Below are positions 54,090 through 63,160 of a DNA stretch of 64,000 nt, piece after piece. Source of the stretch: Phycisphaerales bacterium AB-hyl4 (lineage in GTDB: Bacteria; Planctomycetota; Phycisphaerae; Phycisphaerales; Phycisphaeraceae); assembly GCA_041821185.1 (NCBI GenBank), contig JBGUBD010000002.1, positions 372,001 to 436,000 of the forward strand. Direction: 5' to 3'. A program made the translations under genes and the position numbers. Position 1 is the stretch's first letter. Each line of letters begins with the position of its first letter. The notes under the pieces were generated by a model. The model was given only the letters and a program-made list of their open reading frames with translations, was not told the DNA's origin and searched no databases.

Positions 54090-54746
54090 ATGCATACGAA
54101 GATGGACAACTCACCCACGCCCGGCCCGGCGAGGCATAAGCCGGTGATCGGGCTGCTCGGCGCGCCGGGGTCGGGCAAGAGCTTCGTGGCGAAGGTGTTT
54201 CAAGAGCATGGCGCGGGCGTGATTGATGCAGACCGGTTAGCGCGGGAAGCGCTCGATGAGCCGACCGTCCGCGAAACGCTGCGGCAGTGGTGGGGCGACG
54301 CGGTGATTGACGAGCATGGTCGAGTCGACCGCCGAGCGGTGGGCGAGCGGGTGTTTGATGACCCTGCGGCGCTGCGTCGGCTGGAGGCGGTGGTGCACCC
54401 GCGCGTGCACGCCGGGCGGGCGGCGATGCGGGCGAAGTACGAGGCGGACCCGGGAGTGCGGGCGATCGTGGAGGACTGCCCGCTGCTGCTGGAGCAGGGG
54501 TTGGACGGGGATTGTGATGTGCTGGTGTTTGTGGACGCCCCGCAGGCGGTTCGTGAGGCGCGGGTGCGGGAGCGCCGGGGCTGGTCGTCGGCGGAGCTGG
54601 CGCGGCGGGAGAAAAATCAGGCGTCGCTTGACATCAAGCGAGAACGAGCCGATCATATTGTGAACAATGGCGCGGAGCGTTTGCTTGCTTACGAGCAGGC
54701 TCGCCGCGTGCTCTCTCAGATACTCCAACCCTCAGAACCAGCCTGA
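54090..54746 (+). CDS. coaE: Dephospho-CoA kinase
   Basis: CoaE phosphorylates dephospho-CoA in the last step of coenzyme A synthesis. The 218-residue protein has the P-loop GLLGAPGSGKSFVA near residue 21, VIDADRLAREALDE near residue 45, HPRVHAGRAAM, VEDCPLLLEQGLD and the lid region ARVRERRGWSSAELARRE, all in CoaE order. The ATG at 54090 leaves a 15-residue hydrophilic lead-in; MDN at 54102 is an alternative. It follows the HPt gene on the same strand. Confidence 0.93.
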   Translation: MHTKMDNSPTPGPARHKPVIGLLGAPGSGKSFVAKVFQEHGAGVIDADRLAREALDEPTVRETLRQWWGDAVIDEHGRVDRRAVGERVFDDPAALRRLEAVVHPRVHAGRAAMRAKYEADPGVRAIVEDCPLLLEQGLDGDCDVLVFVDAPQAVREARVRERRGWSSAELARREKNQASLDIKRERADHIVNNGAERLLAYEQARRVLSQILQPSEPA

Positions 54747-54997
54747 TGGAACGCCAGCTTCGCTCTGGAGCGAGCTGTAAGTCGAAAGTGTATTTCGACA
54801 CCCGTCGCCGTTCGCTGTGGTTGACCTGCGATTGATTTCGGTTTGTGCCGACGATCGCGGTTAATGGACGGCGGCGACCAACTTCCAAACGAAATGGCCT
54901 GTTGATCCGATTGATCAAAAGATTCGGTTTTTAACCAACCCGCCGTGGCCGGTATCTAAGCCGTGCCACACCCGACCCCAAAGGAGCTTCGATAAGC

Positions 54998-56560
54998 ATG
55001 GCTACGACCCCCCGCACTCGCCGCAAATCCTCCAGCAGCACTGAGGAGACGGAGAAGAAAACCACCAAGACCAAAGCCAAGGCCGAGGCCGCGACCGCTG
55101 TGGACGACGGCGACGCGGAAACCGAAACCGACGCGAAGACCGACGCGAAGTCTGAGGCAAAGGCTGACGCGACGTCTGACGAGCAGTCCGACGAGAAGGC
55201 GGAGGCTAAGTCGCCGCCCAAGCCCAAGTCGCCGCAGACCGACGCGCAGCTCGACGCCGAGACGCAGGAGCGTTACGAGCTGGCTAAGAAAAGCGACCTT
55301 TCCATTCGCGACCTTCAGAAGCTCACGGTTGAAGAGTTGCACGAGATGGCCAAGGCCGAGGGCGTTACCAACTACTCGGGCCTGAAGAAGCATGACCTGA
55401 TTTTCCAGATCCTGCAGAAGCATGTGACCAAGCAGGGTTTGATGTACGGCGAAGGTGTGCTCGAAATTCTGCCGGACGGCTTCGGCTTTCTGCGCAGCCC
55501 CGAGTTCAGCTACCTCGCCTGCCCGGACGACATTTACGTTTCGCCGTCGCAGATCCGCCGTTTCGGGTTGAAGGTCGGCCACATTGTGCAGGGCACGATC
55601 CGTCCGCCGAAGGAAAGCGAACGCTACTTCGCGCTGCTTCGCGTTGATGCGATCAACGGCCAGGCACCCGATGCGCTCAACGATGTGGTGCCGTTTGAAG
55701 ACCTGACGCCGTTGCATCCGCACGAGCGTTATGTCATGGAAATTTCCGGTGCGGACGACAATCTTGAGATGCGCATTGTTGACCTGGTCGCCCCGATCGG
55801 CCGTGGGCAGCGCGGTTTGATCGTCGCGCCGCCGCGTACGGGCAAGACGGTTCTGTTGCAGAAAATGGCCAAGTCGGTCATCACCAACTATCCGGACGTG
55901 AAGGTGTTGGTGCTGCTGATCGACGAACGGCCGGAGGAAGTGACCGACTTCCGCAACAACACGCCCGACGAGGTGGAAGTTGTCGCCAGCACGTTTGACG
56001 AGCAGTCGGCCCGCCACGTGCAGGTGTGTGACATGGTGATGGAGAAGGCCCGCCGACTTGTTGAAAGCGGCGAGCACGTGGTCATCCTCATGGACTCGAT
56101 TACGCGTATGGCCCGGGCGTACAACACGGAAATGCCGCATTCGGGCAAGATCCTCACCGGCGGTCTGGACTCGAACGCGCTGCAACGGCCGAAGAAGTTC
56201 TTCGGCTCGGCCCGAGCGATCGAGAACGGCGGCTCGCTGACCATTATCGCGACCGCGCTGGTCGACACGGGTTCGAAGATGGACGACATCATCTTCGAAG
56301 AGTTCAAGGGCACGGGCAACAGCGAGTTGCACCTTGACCGCCGACTGGTTGAGAAACGTGTTTACCCTGCGATCGACATCGCGGCGTCGGGCACGCGTCG
56401 TGAGGAGTTGCTGCTCGACCCGAAGGAACTGGAACTGGTGTATCGCCTTCGCAAGGTGCTCGCGGACATGAACGTGGTTGAGGCCATGGAATTGATCAAG
56501 AGCCGACTGAAGAAGGTCAAGACCAACGCCGAATTCCTGATGACGATGAGCCTGGACTGA
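54998..56560 (+). CDS. rho: Transcription termination factor Rho
   Basis: Rho is the hexameric RNA-dependent ATPase that ends transcription. The 520-residue protein starts with an extra region of about 95 residues rich in Lys, Glu, Ala, Ser and Thr, then the Rho N-domain ([18 protein letters not shown]), the RNA-binding domain ([18 protein letters not shown]) and the ATPase domain with Walker A in [14 protein letters not shown] (about 278-290), [14 protein letters not shown] and the Q/R-loop region. E. coli Rho is 419 residues, so the extension is the difference. AAAGGAG lies about 12 bases before the ATG. The 251-base gap upstream holds no other gene. Confidence 0.97.
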   Translation: MATTPRTRRKSSSSTEETEKKTTKTKAKAEAATAVDDGDAETETDAKTDAKSEAKADATSDEQSDEKAEAKSPPKPKSPQTDAQLDAETQERYELAKKSDLSIRDLQKLTVEELHEMAKAEGVTNYSGLKKHDLIFQILQKHVTKQGLMYGEGVLEILPDGFGFLRSPEFSYLACPDDIYVSPSQIRRFGLKVGHIVQGTIRPPKESERYFALLRVDAINGQAPDALNDVVPFEDLTPLHPHERYVMEISGADDNLEMRIVDLVAPIGRGQRGLIVAPPRTGKTVLLQKMAKSVITNYPDVKVLVLLIDERPEEVTDFRNNTPDEVEVVASTFDEQSARHVQVCDMVMEKARRLVESGEHVVILMDSITRMARAYNTEMPHSGKILTGGLDSNALQRPKKFFGSARAIENGGSLTIIATALVDTGSKMDDIIFEEFKGTGNSELHLDRRLVEKRVYPAIDIAASGTRREELLLDPKELELVYRLRKVLADMNVVEAMELIKSRLKKVKTNAEFLMTMSLD

Positions 56561-56615
56561 TCGTGCGGATCGTGGATTGTGGATCTGGGTAAGTTGGGTG
56601 TTATTGAGAGTTATC

Positions 56616-56644
56616 GAAGCCCACGGCGACACGCCGTGGGCTTC
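56616..56644 (+). terminator. Palindromic hairpin repeat, copy 3 / rho terminator
   Basis: Perfect 13-bp arms, GAAGCCCACGGCG and its complement, surround ACA and are followed by TTTTAT. It starts 56 bases after the rho stop codon, so it works well as an intrinsic terminator. The stem is the same as that at 8908-8936. Confidence 0.7.
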
Positions 56645-56696
56645 TTTTATATGGGTGGTCGCGGCCGGGGGAGCATCCGGCGAGGACGCGGTTGCG

Positions 56697-56702
56697 TATA
56701 CT
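56697..56702 (+). promoter_or_regulatory. Candidate -10 box for the exosortase operon
   Basis: TATACT lies 174 bases upstream of the exosortase start, preceded by TTGCG. No convincing -35 hexamer is visible. A leader of about 165 bases would result. Confidence 0.3.
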
Positions 56703-56840
56703 GGCTAGGGTGGGCTGTGATGTGCTGCGCTGGGGCGGGAGGGGGAAATGGGGGATTTCCTGAATGCTAAAGCTGCTGTGTGGTGTATGTTTATTAGCGG
56801 ACGGGCGTGGCCCGCTGCTGAAGAAGTTGTTGTAAGGAGG

Positions 56841-56862
56841 GTCGGCTTGGGGGAAAGCCGAC
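56841..56862 (+). promoter_or_regulatory. Hairpin between Shine-Dalgarno-like site and exosortase start
   Basis: Arms GTCGGCTT and AAGCCGAC form an 8-bp stem with loop GGGGGA. It directly follows AAGGAGG (56834-56840) and ends 13 bases before the ATG. A second weak ribosome site, AGGTGG, lies between the hairpin and the ATG. The structure may affect translation; this is inference. Confidence 0.4.
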
Positions 56863-56875
56863 AGCAGGTGGCCCG

Positions 56876-58555
56876 ATGAGCAGTGTTTCGATATCTCGCA
56901 TTTTCGCCCGACCGTCGGGTGGAGGAGATGGCTCACCCTCGGGGGGGGATGTGAGTCTGAGAGAGACGCCTTGGGGGTGGGGGCGGTTGCTTGGTGCGCT
57001 GGCGTTGGCGGCGTTGGCGGTGTGGCTGACGCGCGACGCGTGGCAGGCGATTACGCATTACGCGCTCAACGACGAGGAGTCGAGCCACGTTCTGCTCGTG
57101 GCGGTGATTGCGCCGTGGCTGTTCTGGGTGCGTCGGCACCGAATGGCGGCGTGTCGGCGGCGCGGGTTCTGGGTCGGGCCGACGATTGTCGCGGTGGGGT
57201 GGGCGTGTTTTCTTATTGGCTACGACTATCGCTTCGACGTGCTATGGCATGCGGGGAGCGTGATGTTGGTGGCCGGCGCGGCGCTGACGTTTCTGGGGCG
57301 GGATGTGCTTTTACGGTTTTTGCCAGCGTTCGGTGCGCTGGCGTTCCTGCTGCCCGTACCGGGTCGTATCCGCACGGGGATTGGTATTCCGTTGCAGAAT
57401 GTGATGGCCCAGTTGGCCGAGTCGCTGGGGCAACTGCTGGGGATGGGCATCAGTCGATCGGGCAACGTGTTGATCGTCAACGGCCAGTGGATTGAAGTGG
57501 CCGAGGCGTGTAACGGGATGCGGATGTTTTTCACCTTCTGGGTTGTCAGCTATACGCTGGCGTTTGTGATGCCCTGGCGGTTGAGCATTCGGGTGTTGTT
57601 GCTGCTGGCGACGCCGGTGCTGGCGCTGGTGACGAACCTGGCGCGGATTGTGCCGACGGTCTGGCTGTACGGGCACGCCAGCGAGGAGGTCGCGTCGGGG
57701 TTTCACGATATGGCAGGCTGGCTGATGATCGTCGCCAGTTTCCTCGCGCTGCTGGGCCTTCTCCGCTTGTTGGAGTGGGGGGGGCTGCGTGTGCATCGCG
57801 AGGCGGGTGAGGGCGATGATGCAGGCAGCGGCGAGGGGGCCGCTGGCAGCAAGGCGGTCGCGTGGCGGGGCATGCGAAGCTTGCGCTGGGTCACGCCGGT
57901 GGTGACAGTGCTGCTGTTGTCGGGGCTTGCTTACAGTCAACACACACGCGGTGTGCCGGCGGATGCGGACTGGTTCCACCAGACGCTGCGCGAAGAGGCG
58001 CGCGAGATGCCATACCTGATCAATGACTGGTACGGCCGGGACGCCGAGGTGCCCGCGGCAGCGCAGGTCATTCTTCAGCCGAACATTCTGATCAGTCGGC
58101 GATATGAGAACCTGACCACGCGACAGTCGGCGCATTTCGTGCTCGTGCAGTCGCGGGACGCGAGGCATATGGCGCACCACTATCCGCCGGTGTGTTATCC
58201 GTCGGCCGGGTGGCAGTCGATGTGGGCCGAGCCGCGGGACTGGCAGCTGGGTGCAGGCGTGATGCCTGTGACGGAGTATGGCTTCCTCGAAGAGACATTC
58301 GACCGCTCGCGGCGGATTGTGGTTGCCAACTGCATGATTGTGCCCGAGACTGGATGGGACCGGGACATGACCCCGATTTATGCCCATGCCCGCGATCCGG
58401 TGCGCCGACACTACGGCGCGGCGCAGGTGCAGATGGTTTTTGATGCGGAGATGCCCGAGCACGAACGCCAGGCGATCTTTGAGATGTTTGTAGAAGAGAA
58501 CCTTGAGTTGCTGGAGCGGATCGCCGGTGGCGTCGCCGTTGCGAGGGAGCAGTAG
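56876..58555 (+). CDS. Exosortase with fused EpsI domain
   Basis: This 559-residue membrane protein has an exosortase core with about eight helices (residues 38-300). The catalytic triad is visible: Cys212 in EVAEACNGMRM, Arg257 in NLARIVPTVWL and His277 in GFHDMAGW. Exosortases are thought to cleave and sort proteins with C-terminal PEP-CTERM-type tails. After an additional helix (about 337-355) the C-terminal part is an EpsI-like domain, with HHYPPVCYPSAGW (Cys440) and TPIYAHARDPVRRHY near the end. EpsI links exosortase loci to exopolysaccharide. The stop is 3 bases before the TPR gene. PEP-CTERM target genes are not certain in the window. Confidence 0.9.
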   Translation: MSSVSISRIFARPSGGGDGSPSGGDVSLRETPWGWGRLLGALALAALAVWLTRDAWQAITHYALNDEESSHVLLVAVIAPWLFWVRRHRMAACRRRGFWVGPTIVAVGWACFLIGYDYRFDVLWHAGSVMLVAGAALTFLGRDVLLRFLPAFGALAFLLPVPGRIRTGIGIPLQNVMAQLAESLGQLLGMGISRSGNVLIVNGQWIEVAEACNGMRMFFTFWVVSYTLAFVMPWRLSIRVLLLLATPVLALVTNLARIVPTVWLYGHASEEVASGFHDMAGWLMIVASFLALLGLLRLLEWGGLRVHREAGEGDDAGSGEGAAGSKAVAWRGMRSLRWVTPVVTVLLLSGLAYSQHTRGVPADADWFHQTLREEAREMPYLINDWYGRDAEVPAAAQVILQPNILISRRYENLTTRQSAHFVLVQSRDARHMAHHYPPVCYPSAGWQSMWAEPRDWQLGAGVMPVTEYGFLEETFDRSRRIVVANCMIVPETGWDRDMTPIYAHARDPVRRHYGAAQVQMVFDAEMPEHERQAIFEMFVEENLELLERIAGGVAVAREQ

Positions 58556-58558
58556 TTT

Positions 58559-61500
58559 ATGAACACGATGCAACCGAGAACGCACCGGCGCTTGTGGTGG
58601 CTGGCGGGCGTGACTTGCCTGTTGACCGCATTGATTGTCGTTGGCTTGCTCGTTCGCGTGCATCAGGTGCGCGTGCAGACGCAGGCGGACCGGCAAGACG
58701 GCTTACAGGCGGTCGAGTCGGGCGAATACGAACGTGGGCTCGGTCTGCTCGGGTCGTACCTCAACCAGAAGCCGAACGATGTTGAAGCGTTGTACGGCTT
58801 CGCCCGTGCTCGGCGTGAAGTCGAGCAGCCGCGGCGTGAGCACCTTGCCGCGGCTGCAACGGTGCTCGAACGAGTCGTCCGACTGGACCCGGATCATGAT
58901 AGTGCTGCGCGCGAGCTTGCGGATCTTTATCTCGTTGGCGGCCGATATGATCAGGCGGTTGAAGCGGCGGACCGCGTGCTTGATCGCAAGCCGGGGGATG
59001 AGGCAGCGCTGCGGGTGCGGATGATGGCGTTGCGCCAGCTTGATCGCAATGACGCGGCGATCGCCACGGCTCGTAGCGCGGTTGAGGCGAACCCTGACGA
59101 GCTGAGCTGGCAGTTGTTGTTGCTGGATCTCTACGGCGAAGCCAATCGGCCGGGCGAGGCGCTTGAGCATGCACGCAGTTGGCATGCTCGTAACGAAGGC
59201 GACGCTCAATCGCTGCTTGTGCTAGCTGCGGCGCATTACCTGGCCGGCGAGACCGACGAATCGCTGGCTCGGCTGGAGGAGGCGGCGGCAAGCCCGGCGT
59301 CTGATGCGAGCTTTGTCCGCGAACTGGCCAGGCGTTTCGATGCGTTGGGGGAGCACCAGCGTGCGACGGAACTCATCGAACATGCGGTGATGGAGGACGA
59401 GCCTGAGTCTGAGACCGTTCAGCTGTATGCCCGCCGGCTGTGGCATGGGGGCGACGCCGTGGGCGTGCTCGCTATCCTCGATGACCATGCACAACTCGAG
59501 CCCGGCGACAACATCGAGTTGGCTGCGATTGAAGTGCAGGCTGCATTGTTGCTTGACGAGCGAGAGCGTGCCGCCGATCGGATCAATGCTTTGCGCACAG
59601 TTGACGAGCCTTTGGCGCGTGCATGGTCGGCGTTGCTCGAAGTGATTGCCGAACCGGGGCCGATGGATTCGCTTCGGGTGATCGATTATGCAAGCGAGGT
59701 GCTCGCCGAGACGCCGACGAATCCGGAGGCGCTGTTGCTGCTTGGTGATGCGTATGCGTTGAGTGATGAGCCTTATGCGGCGATCTCCGCGTGGTCGAGC
59801 GCGGCGGAGCGTGCGCCGGCGTGGGCGGAGCCTTTGCTGCGTGCTTCGGAGCTGGCGCGGACGCATCCTCATGCGGGGCGTGCGCTGGCATTGGCGCGTG
59901 AAGCGCGCCGGCGTGCGCCGGAGCAGGTTGAGGCCAGGGCCGCGGTGGTGCTTGCTCTGGCGGAACGGCCACACATTACCGATCGCGAGACGCGTCAGTT
60001 GCTTGAAGCCGTGCGCGAGCTTCAGGCCGAGCATCGTTTCGAGCCGGGCACGTTGCCGTTGTATGTTGCATTGCTGTTCGACGCCGGGGAGCCTGATCAG
60101 GCTGAGGCGGTTGTTCGCGATGTGCTCGAAAGCGAACCGACGCTGGACGAGCGGGTGTGGCTGCGCCTCGCCGCGTCGACGCAATTGAACGACGATGCGC
60201 TTGCCGACGACGTGCTGGCCAAGGGGATTGCGGTGCATGGCCCGACGCCGAAGCTTGCGCTCGCGCGGGCGTTGCACGAAGCGGATCGCCATGATGATGA
60301 CTCGGCAGAGCAGGTATTTGATCGCCTTCGCGAAGCGGCGGATGTGGACGAAGGCGACGCTCAATGGATGCTGGCACGAGCGCAGTATCTCGAGCGGCGT
60401 GGCGACGCGAATGCCCAAGCGGTCTGGTTCGAGTTGCTTGATCGACATGCGGACGACCTTTTGGTGCAACTGGCAGCGGTGCGGGCGGCGTCGGTGAAGG
60501 CGGATCGCAGCCAGCATCGCCGAGCGATTGATCGGATTGAAGAGCTGACGCAGCGGCGTGGTTATACGTGGCGTGTGGCGTATGCGCGTTGGATGGCGGA
60601 CCATCCCAACCCGACGCCGACGCGGTTGGTGGAGGCGTTGCAGCGTGCGACGACGGTGCTTGATCGTGTACCAGATCACGTTGAAGCGAGGTTGATCGCG
60701 GCGGCTTGCCTGCATCAGCTTGATAACCATGATGCTGCGATGGAGCATCTGCGTGCGGCGCAGCAGCGTCGGCCACACGATCCGGAAGTGAACGTGCAAC
60801 TGGCGGCGATGTTGCTTGATCGGGGCGACTTCCCGGCGGCGCGTCGGCCGCTGGAGCAGTTCGCGACCTATGCGGCGTTGGAGGCAGGGCAGCCGTGGCG
60901 TATTGCACTGCGGCATGATCCGACCGATCCGCCGCGGACGTTTGACGCGTTCGTGTCATCGGATGTGGTGAAGGCGAGGCAGTACTGGCAGGCCGGTGAT
61001 CTCGCGCAGGCTCGCGCGATGCTCGAACGAATGTTTGAATCTGAAGCAGACGAGCAAGCGACGTGGAGCTTGCCGACGCTGATGCTGTCGGCTGACTTTT
61101 TCGCAGGCGTTGGCGATTGGGAGCGAGCCGAGGCAGTTGCGTCGCGTGTGTCGGGGGGGCATGATCTGCCCGAGGGATCGGCGGCGTTGCTGCTGGCGGA
61201 ATTGCACCATCTTCACACGGGGCCGGAGGCGGCGGCGGAGCGTTATGAAGCGTTGACGGCGTCGATGTCGGAGAATGCATTTGCGTGGCGTGAGCGGATC
61301 GGCCTTGCGGTCGCGGAAGGGCGCATCAGCGAAGCGTTGACGTTGCTTGGCCAGGCGGAGGCGGCGGGCTCGGATGATGTGATGTGGTCGGCGATACGTG
61401 AGGCCGAGCGGGCGTTGCGCGTGGTGGAGATTGAGCCGGACCTGCGTGCGTTGGGTGTCGCGATCGTGCGGGAGGCGGAGCATCGAGAGTTGGCTCAGAG

Positions 61501-62761
61501 TGTGTTGGAACTGATTGCCACGGCTTACATCCAGCCGAGCGAGCGCGAGACACTGGTGTCGCGATTGCGAACGTTGGCCGGGCAGAACCCAAGTCTGCTG
61601 GCGTTGCAGACCACGGTGATTCGCTTGCTCACACTCACCGGCGACCAGGAACAGGCGATTCAGTGGGCTCGGCGGACAATGCGGCAGTTCCCAGGCGAGC
61701 GTGAGCCTGCCGAGTTGGCAACGCGGTTGGTTCAGGCGAGTGGAGCGTGGGATTCGCTTATTGACGTGGCCCATGAGCGCAACCGATTGGAGCCGAGTTG
61801 GGCGATGGAAGGTAACGTCTTGCTCGCGGCTACCTATGTACGAGCAGATCGCCCGGCCGAGGCTGTGGCGCAACTTCGGCCGCATGTCGAATCGCTGCAA
61901 TCGGAACCCGAGCAAAACTTCGACGTACTGGCAACCTACCTGCACGCTTTGGTGGCCGCTGGCGGGGTGGATGAGGCGGCGGGGGTGATGCGGCCGTGGC
62001 TGAGTGCGTCGGCGCAGTGGCGGCAGGCGTGGCGCTGGATGGCCGGGCTCGTGGTGGATGATGGTGAGGCGGCAGCGATGTGGCTGGAAGAGGTCGCCGG
62101 CTACACGCCGGCTGATGCGTTCAGCGAGCAGTTGGATTTGATTCAACAGTGGCGGCTGCTCGGCCGACGCTTCGATCGACCGAACTATCAGGCGACGGCG
62201 GATGATCGGCTGGCGGCGTTGGCGCAACATGCCGAGGCGCCGGCGGAAGTGCACTTTCAGCACGGCGAACGTGCCGAAAGTGAAGGCGATTTTGAGCAGG
62301 CCGAGCGACGCTTCCGCCGGGCGATTGAGGTGGATGAAGACCACACGCGGGCGGGCTATCGACTTGCGCGCTTGCTCGCGAATGAAAACCGTTCGCTGGA
62401 TGAAGCGCTCGGCTATGCTCGGCAGGCGGCCGAGCAACAGCCTAACGTGGCCGAGCATTTGGACTTGCACGCGTCGATCGCCGTTCGCGCCGGTGAGCAC
62501 GACGAAGCCATCGCGGTTGTTGAGCAACTGCGAGCGCGAGGCGGCGTGAATCAGCTACACTGGCAGTTGACACACGCTTGGGTGCTTGTAGAGGCGGGCG
62601 AGATGGATCAGGCCCGTCGAGTCTTCACACCGATCGCGGCGCAGTTGCCCGCCATGCAGCCGCTACCTGATATCATGGGCGATCGGCTGGCACGGATTCA
62701 GGAGGCTTTGCCTGAGTTTGCCGACGTCCAGTCAGATGCGCTGCCCACATTACAGGAGTAA
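58559..62761 (+). CDS. Large TPR-repeat protein of exosortase locus
   Basis: This 1400-residue protein has an N-terminal membrane helix (about residues 12-33), after which the long C-terminal part is predicted to be outside the cytoplasm. The body is a long array of tetratricopeptide-like repeats with patterns such as ALYGFARARREVEQ, DHDSAARELADLYLVGGRYDQA, and DHVEARLIAAACLHQLDNHDAA, each close to the 34-residue TPR consensus. The final repeats are between residues 1200 and 1370. It starts 3 bases after the exosortase stop, so the two are surely in one operon. TPR proteins occur in known exosortase/polysaccharide loci; its exact partner is unknown. Confidence 0.8.
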   Translation: MNTMQPRTHRRLWWLAGVTCLLTALIVVGLLVRVHQVRVQTQADRQDGLQAVESGEYERGLGLLGSYLNQKPNDVEALYGFARARREVEQPRREHLAAAATVLERVVRLDPDHDSAARELADLYLVGGRYDQAVEAADRVLDRKPGDEAALRVRMMALRQLDRNDAAIATARSAVEANPDELSWQLLLLDLYGEANRPGEALEHARSWHARNEGDAQSLLVLAAAHYLAGETDESLARLEEAAASPASDASFVRELARRFDALGEHQRATELIEHAVMEDEPESETVQLYARRLWHGGDAVGVLAILDDHAQLEPGDNIELAAIEVQAALLLDERERAADRINALRTVDEPLARAWSALLEVIAEPGPMDSLRVIDYASEVLAETPTNPEALLLLGDAYALSDEPYAAISAWSSAAERAPAWAEPLLRASELARTHPHAGRALALAREARRRAPEQVEARAAVVLALAERPHITDRETRQLLEAVRELQAEHRFEPGTLPLYVALLFDAGEPDQAEAVVRDVLESEPTLDERVWLRLAASTQLNDDALADDVLAKGIAVHGPTPKLALARALHEADRHDDDSAEQVFDRLREAADVDEGDAQWMLARAQYLERRGDANAQAVWFELLDRHADDLLVQLAAVRAASVKADRSQHRRAIDRIEELTQRRGYTWRVAYARWMADHPNPTPTRLVEALQRATTVLDRVPDHVEARLIAAACLHQLDNHDAAMEHLRAAQQRRPHDPEVNVQLAAMLLDRGDFPAARRPLEQFATYAALEAGQPWRIALRHDPTDPPRTFDAFVSSDVVKARQYWQAGDLAQARAMLERMFESEADEQATWSLPTLMLSADFFAGVGDWERAEAVASRVSGGHDLPEGSAALLLAELHHLHTGPEAAAERYEALTASMSENAFAWRERIGLAVAEGRISEALTLLGQAEAAGSDDVMWSAIREAERALRVVEIEPDLRALGVAIVREAEHRELAQSVLELIATAYIQPSERETLVSRLRTLAGQNPSLLALQTTVIRLLTLTGDQEQAIQWARRTMRQFPGEREPAELATRLVQASGAWDSLIDVAHERNRLEPSWAMEGNVLLAATYVRADRPAEAVAQLRPHVESLQSEPEQNFDVLATYLHALVAAGGVDEAAGVMRPWLSASAQWRQAWRWMAGLVVDDGEAAAMWLEEVAGYTPADAFSEQLDLIQQWRLLGRRFDRPNYQATADDRLAALAQHAEAPAEVHFQHGERAESEGDFEQAERRFRRAIEVDEDHTRAGYRLARLLANENRSLDEALGYARQAAEQQPNVAEHLDLHASIAVRAGEHDEAIAVVEQLRARGGVNQLHWQLTHAWVLVEAGEMDQARRVFTPIAAQLPAMQPLPDIMGDRLARIQEALPEFADVQSDALPTLQE

Positions 62762-63160
62762 AGGGGAGCTTGGGGGGGGTGGTATCGATGTGTGAACGAT
62801 GGCAAAAATGAGAAAATTGTTCAGTTTGTGAGTAATAATGCTATGATTTGGACGTATACGGGAAACCCCTTACATAGTTTGACGGTAGTCACCCGTATAT
62901 TCGACGTGCAGGGTTTTTTCTCCATTTCAGGAAGGAGGGTGGTGCGAATGAATTGATCGTGGGTTGTCTGGGGGGGGACCCCCCGTTCAACGCGAGGGAG
63001 CGCAGCCGTTTGCCGGTTCAGGAGGGGGGGCGTAACAGGATTCTGATTTGCACCCGATGGGGACGAGTCATTTAGTGAATCCGGTAACGGTAGCGTGAGA
63101 GGCCACGTTGGTTTCTCACGAGAAAGAAGTTTTGGTTTTTTTTGAGAGAGGGTAACAGAG
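62762..63160 (+). other. Long structured leader before the secreted-protein gene
   Basis: This 399-base gap contains no supported gene beyond a two-codon ATG-AAT-TGA after AAGGAGGG. It starts AT-rich, with a possible promoter (TTGTTC at 62817-62822 and TATGAT at 62842-62847, spacing 19). An 8-bp stem pairs 62855-62862 (TATACGGG) with 62892-62899 (CCCGTATA). Eight G residues followed by A and six C occur at 62970-62984. Near the gene, CGTGAGA and TCTCACG pair, followed by a run of eight T. I checked for common riboswitch motifs and found none that I can support. Confidence 0.4.
62842..62847 (+). promoter_or_regulatory. Candidate -10 box of secreted-protein gene
   Basis: TATGAT is preceded by TGC, an extended -10 pattern, and by TTGTTC 19 bases upstream. 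It is in a local AT-rich dip. A start near 62854 would give a leader of about 300 bases. Confidence 0.4.

Larger units (their letters stand above)
56561..56875. other. rho-exosortase intergenic region
   Basis: This 315-base gap holds the hairpin terminator of rho at 56616-56644, a TATACT hexamer at 56697-56702, a second hairpin at 56841-56862 and a purine-rich stretch. No gene is supported in it. Confidence 0.5.

Noticed and set aside
54956..56632. Minus-strand reading frame of 558 codons opposite rho
   Set aside because: It is antisense to rho over its whole length and reads as an Arg/His/Leu-rich shadow.
59222..60916. Minus-strand frames opposite the TPR gene
   Set aside because: Several long frames exist here only because the TPR gene has strong codon bias; their translations are Arg/His/Gln-rich and lack motifs.
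62970..62984. G8-A-C6 block as a terminator hairpin
   Set aside because: There is no loop of adequate length between the G and C runs and no T-tract follows directly.
62762..63160. Known riboswitch (cyclic-di-GMP, ZTP and others) in the leader
   Set aside because: I compared the leader by eye with conserved cores of common classes. GGTAGC-like and GGGACG-like fragments occur but not in the required order and spacing.
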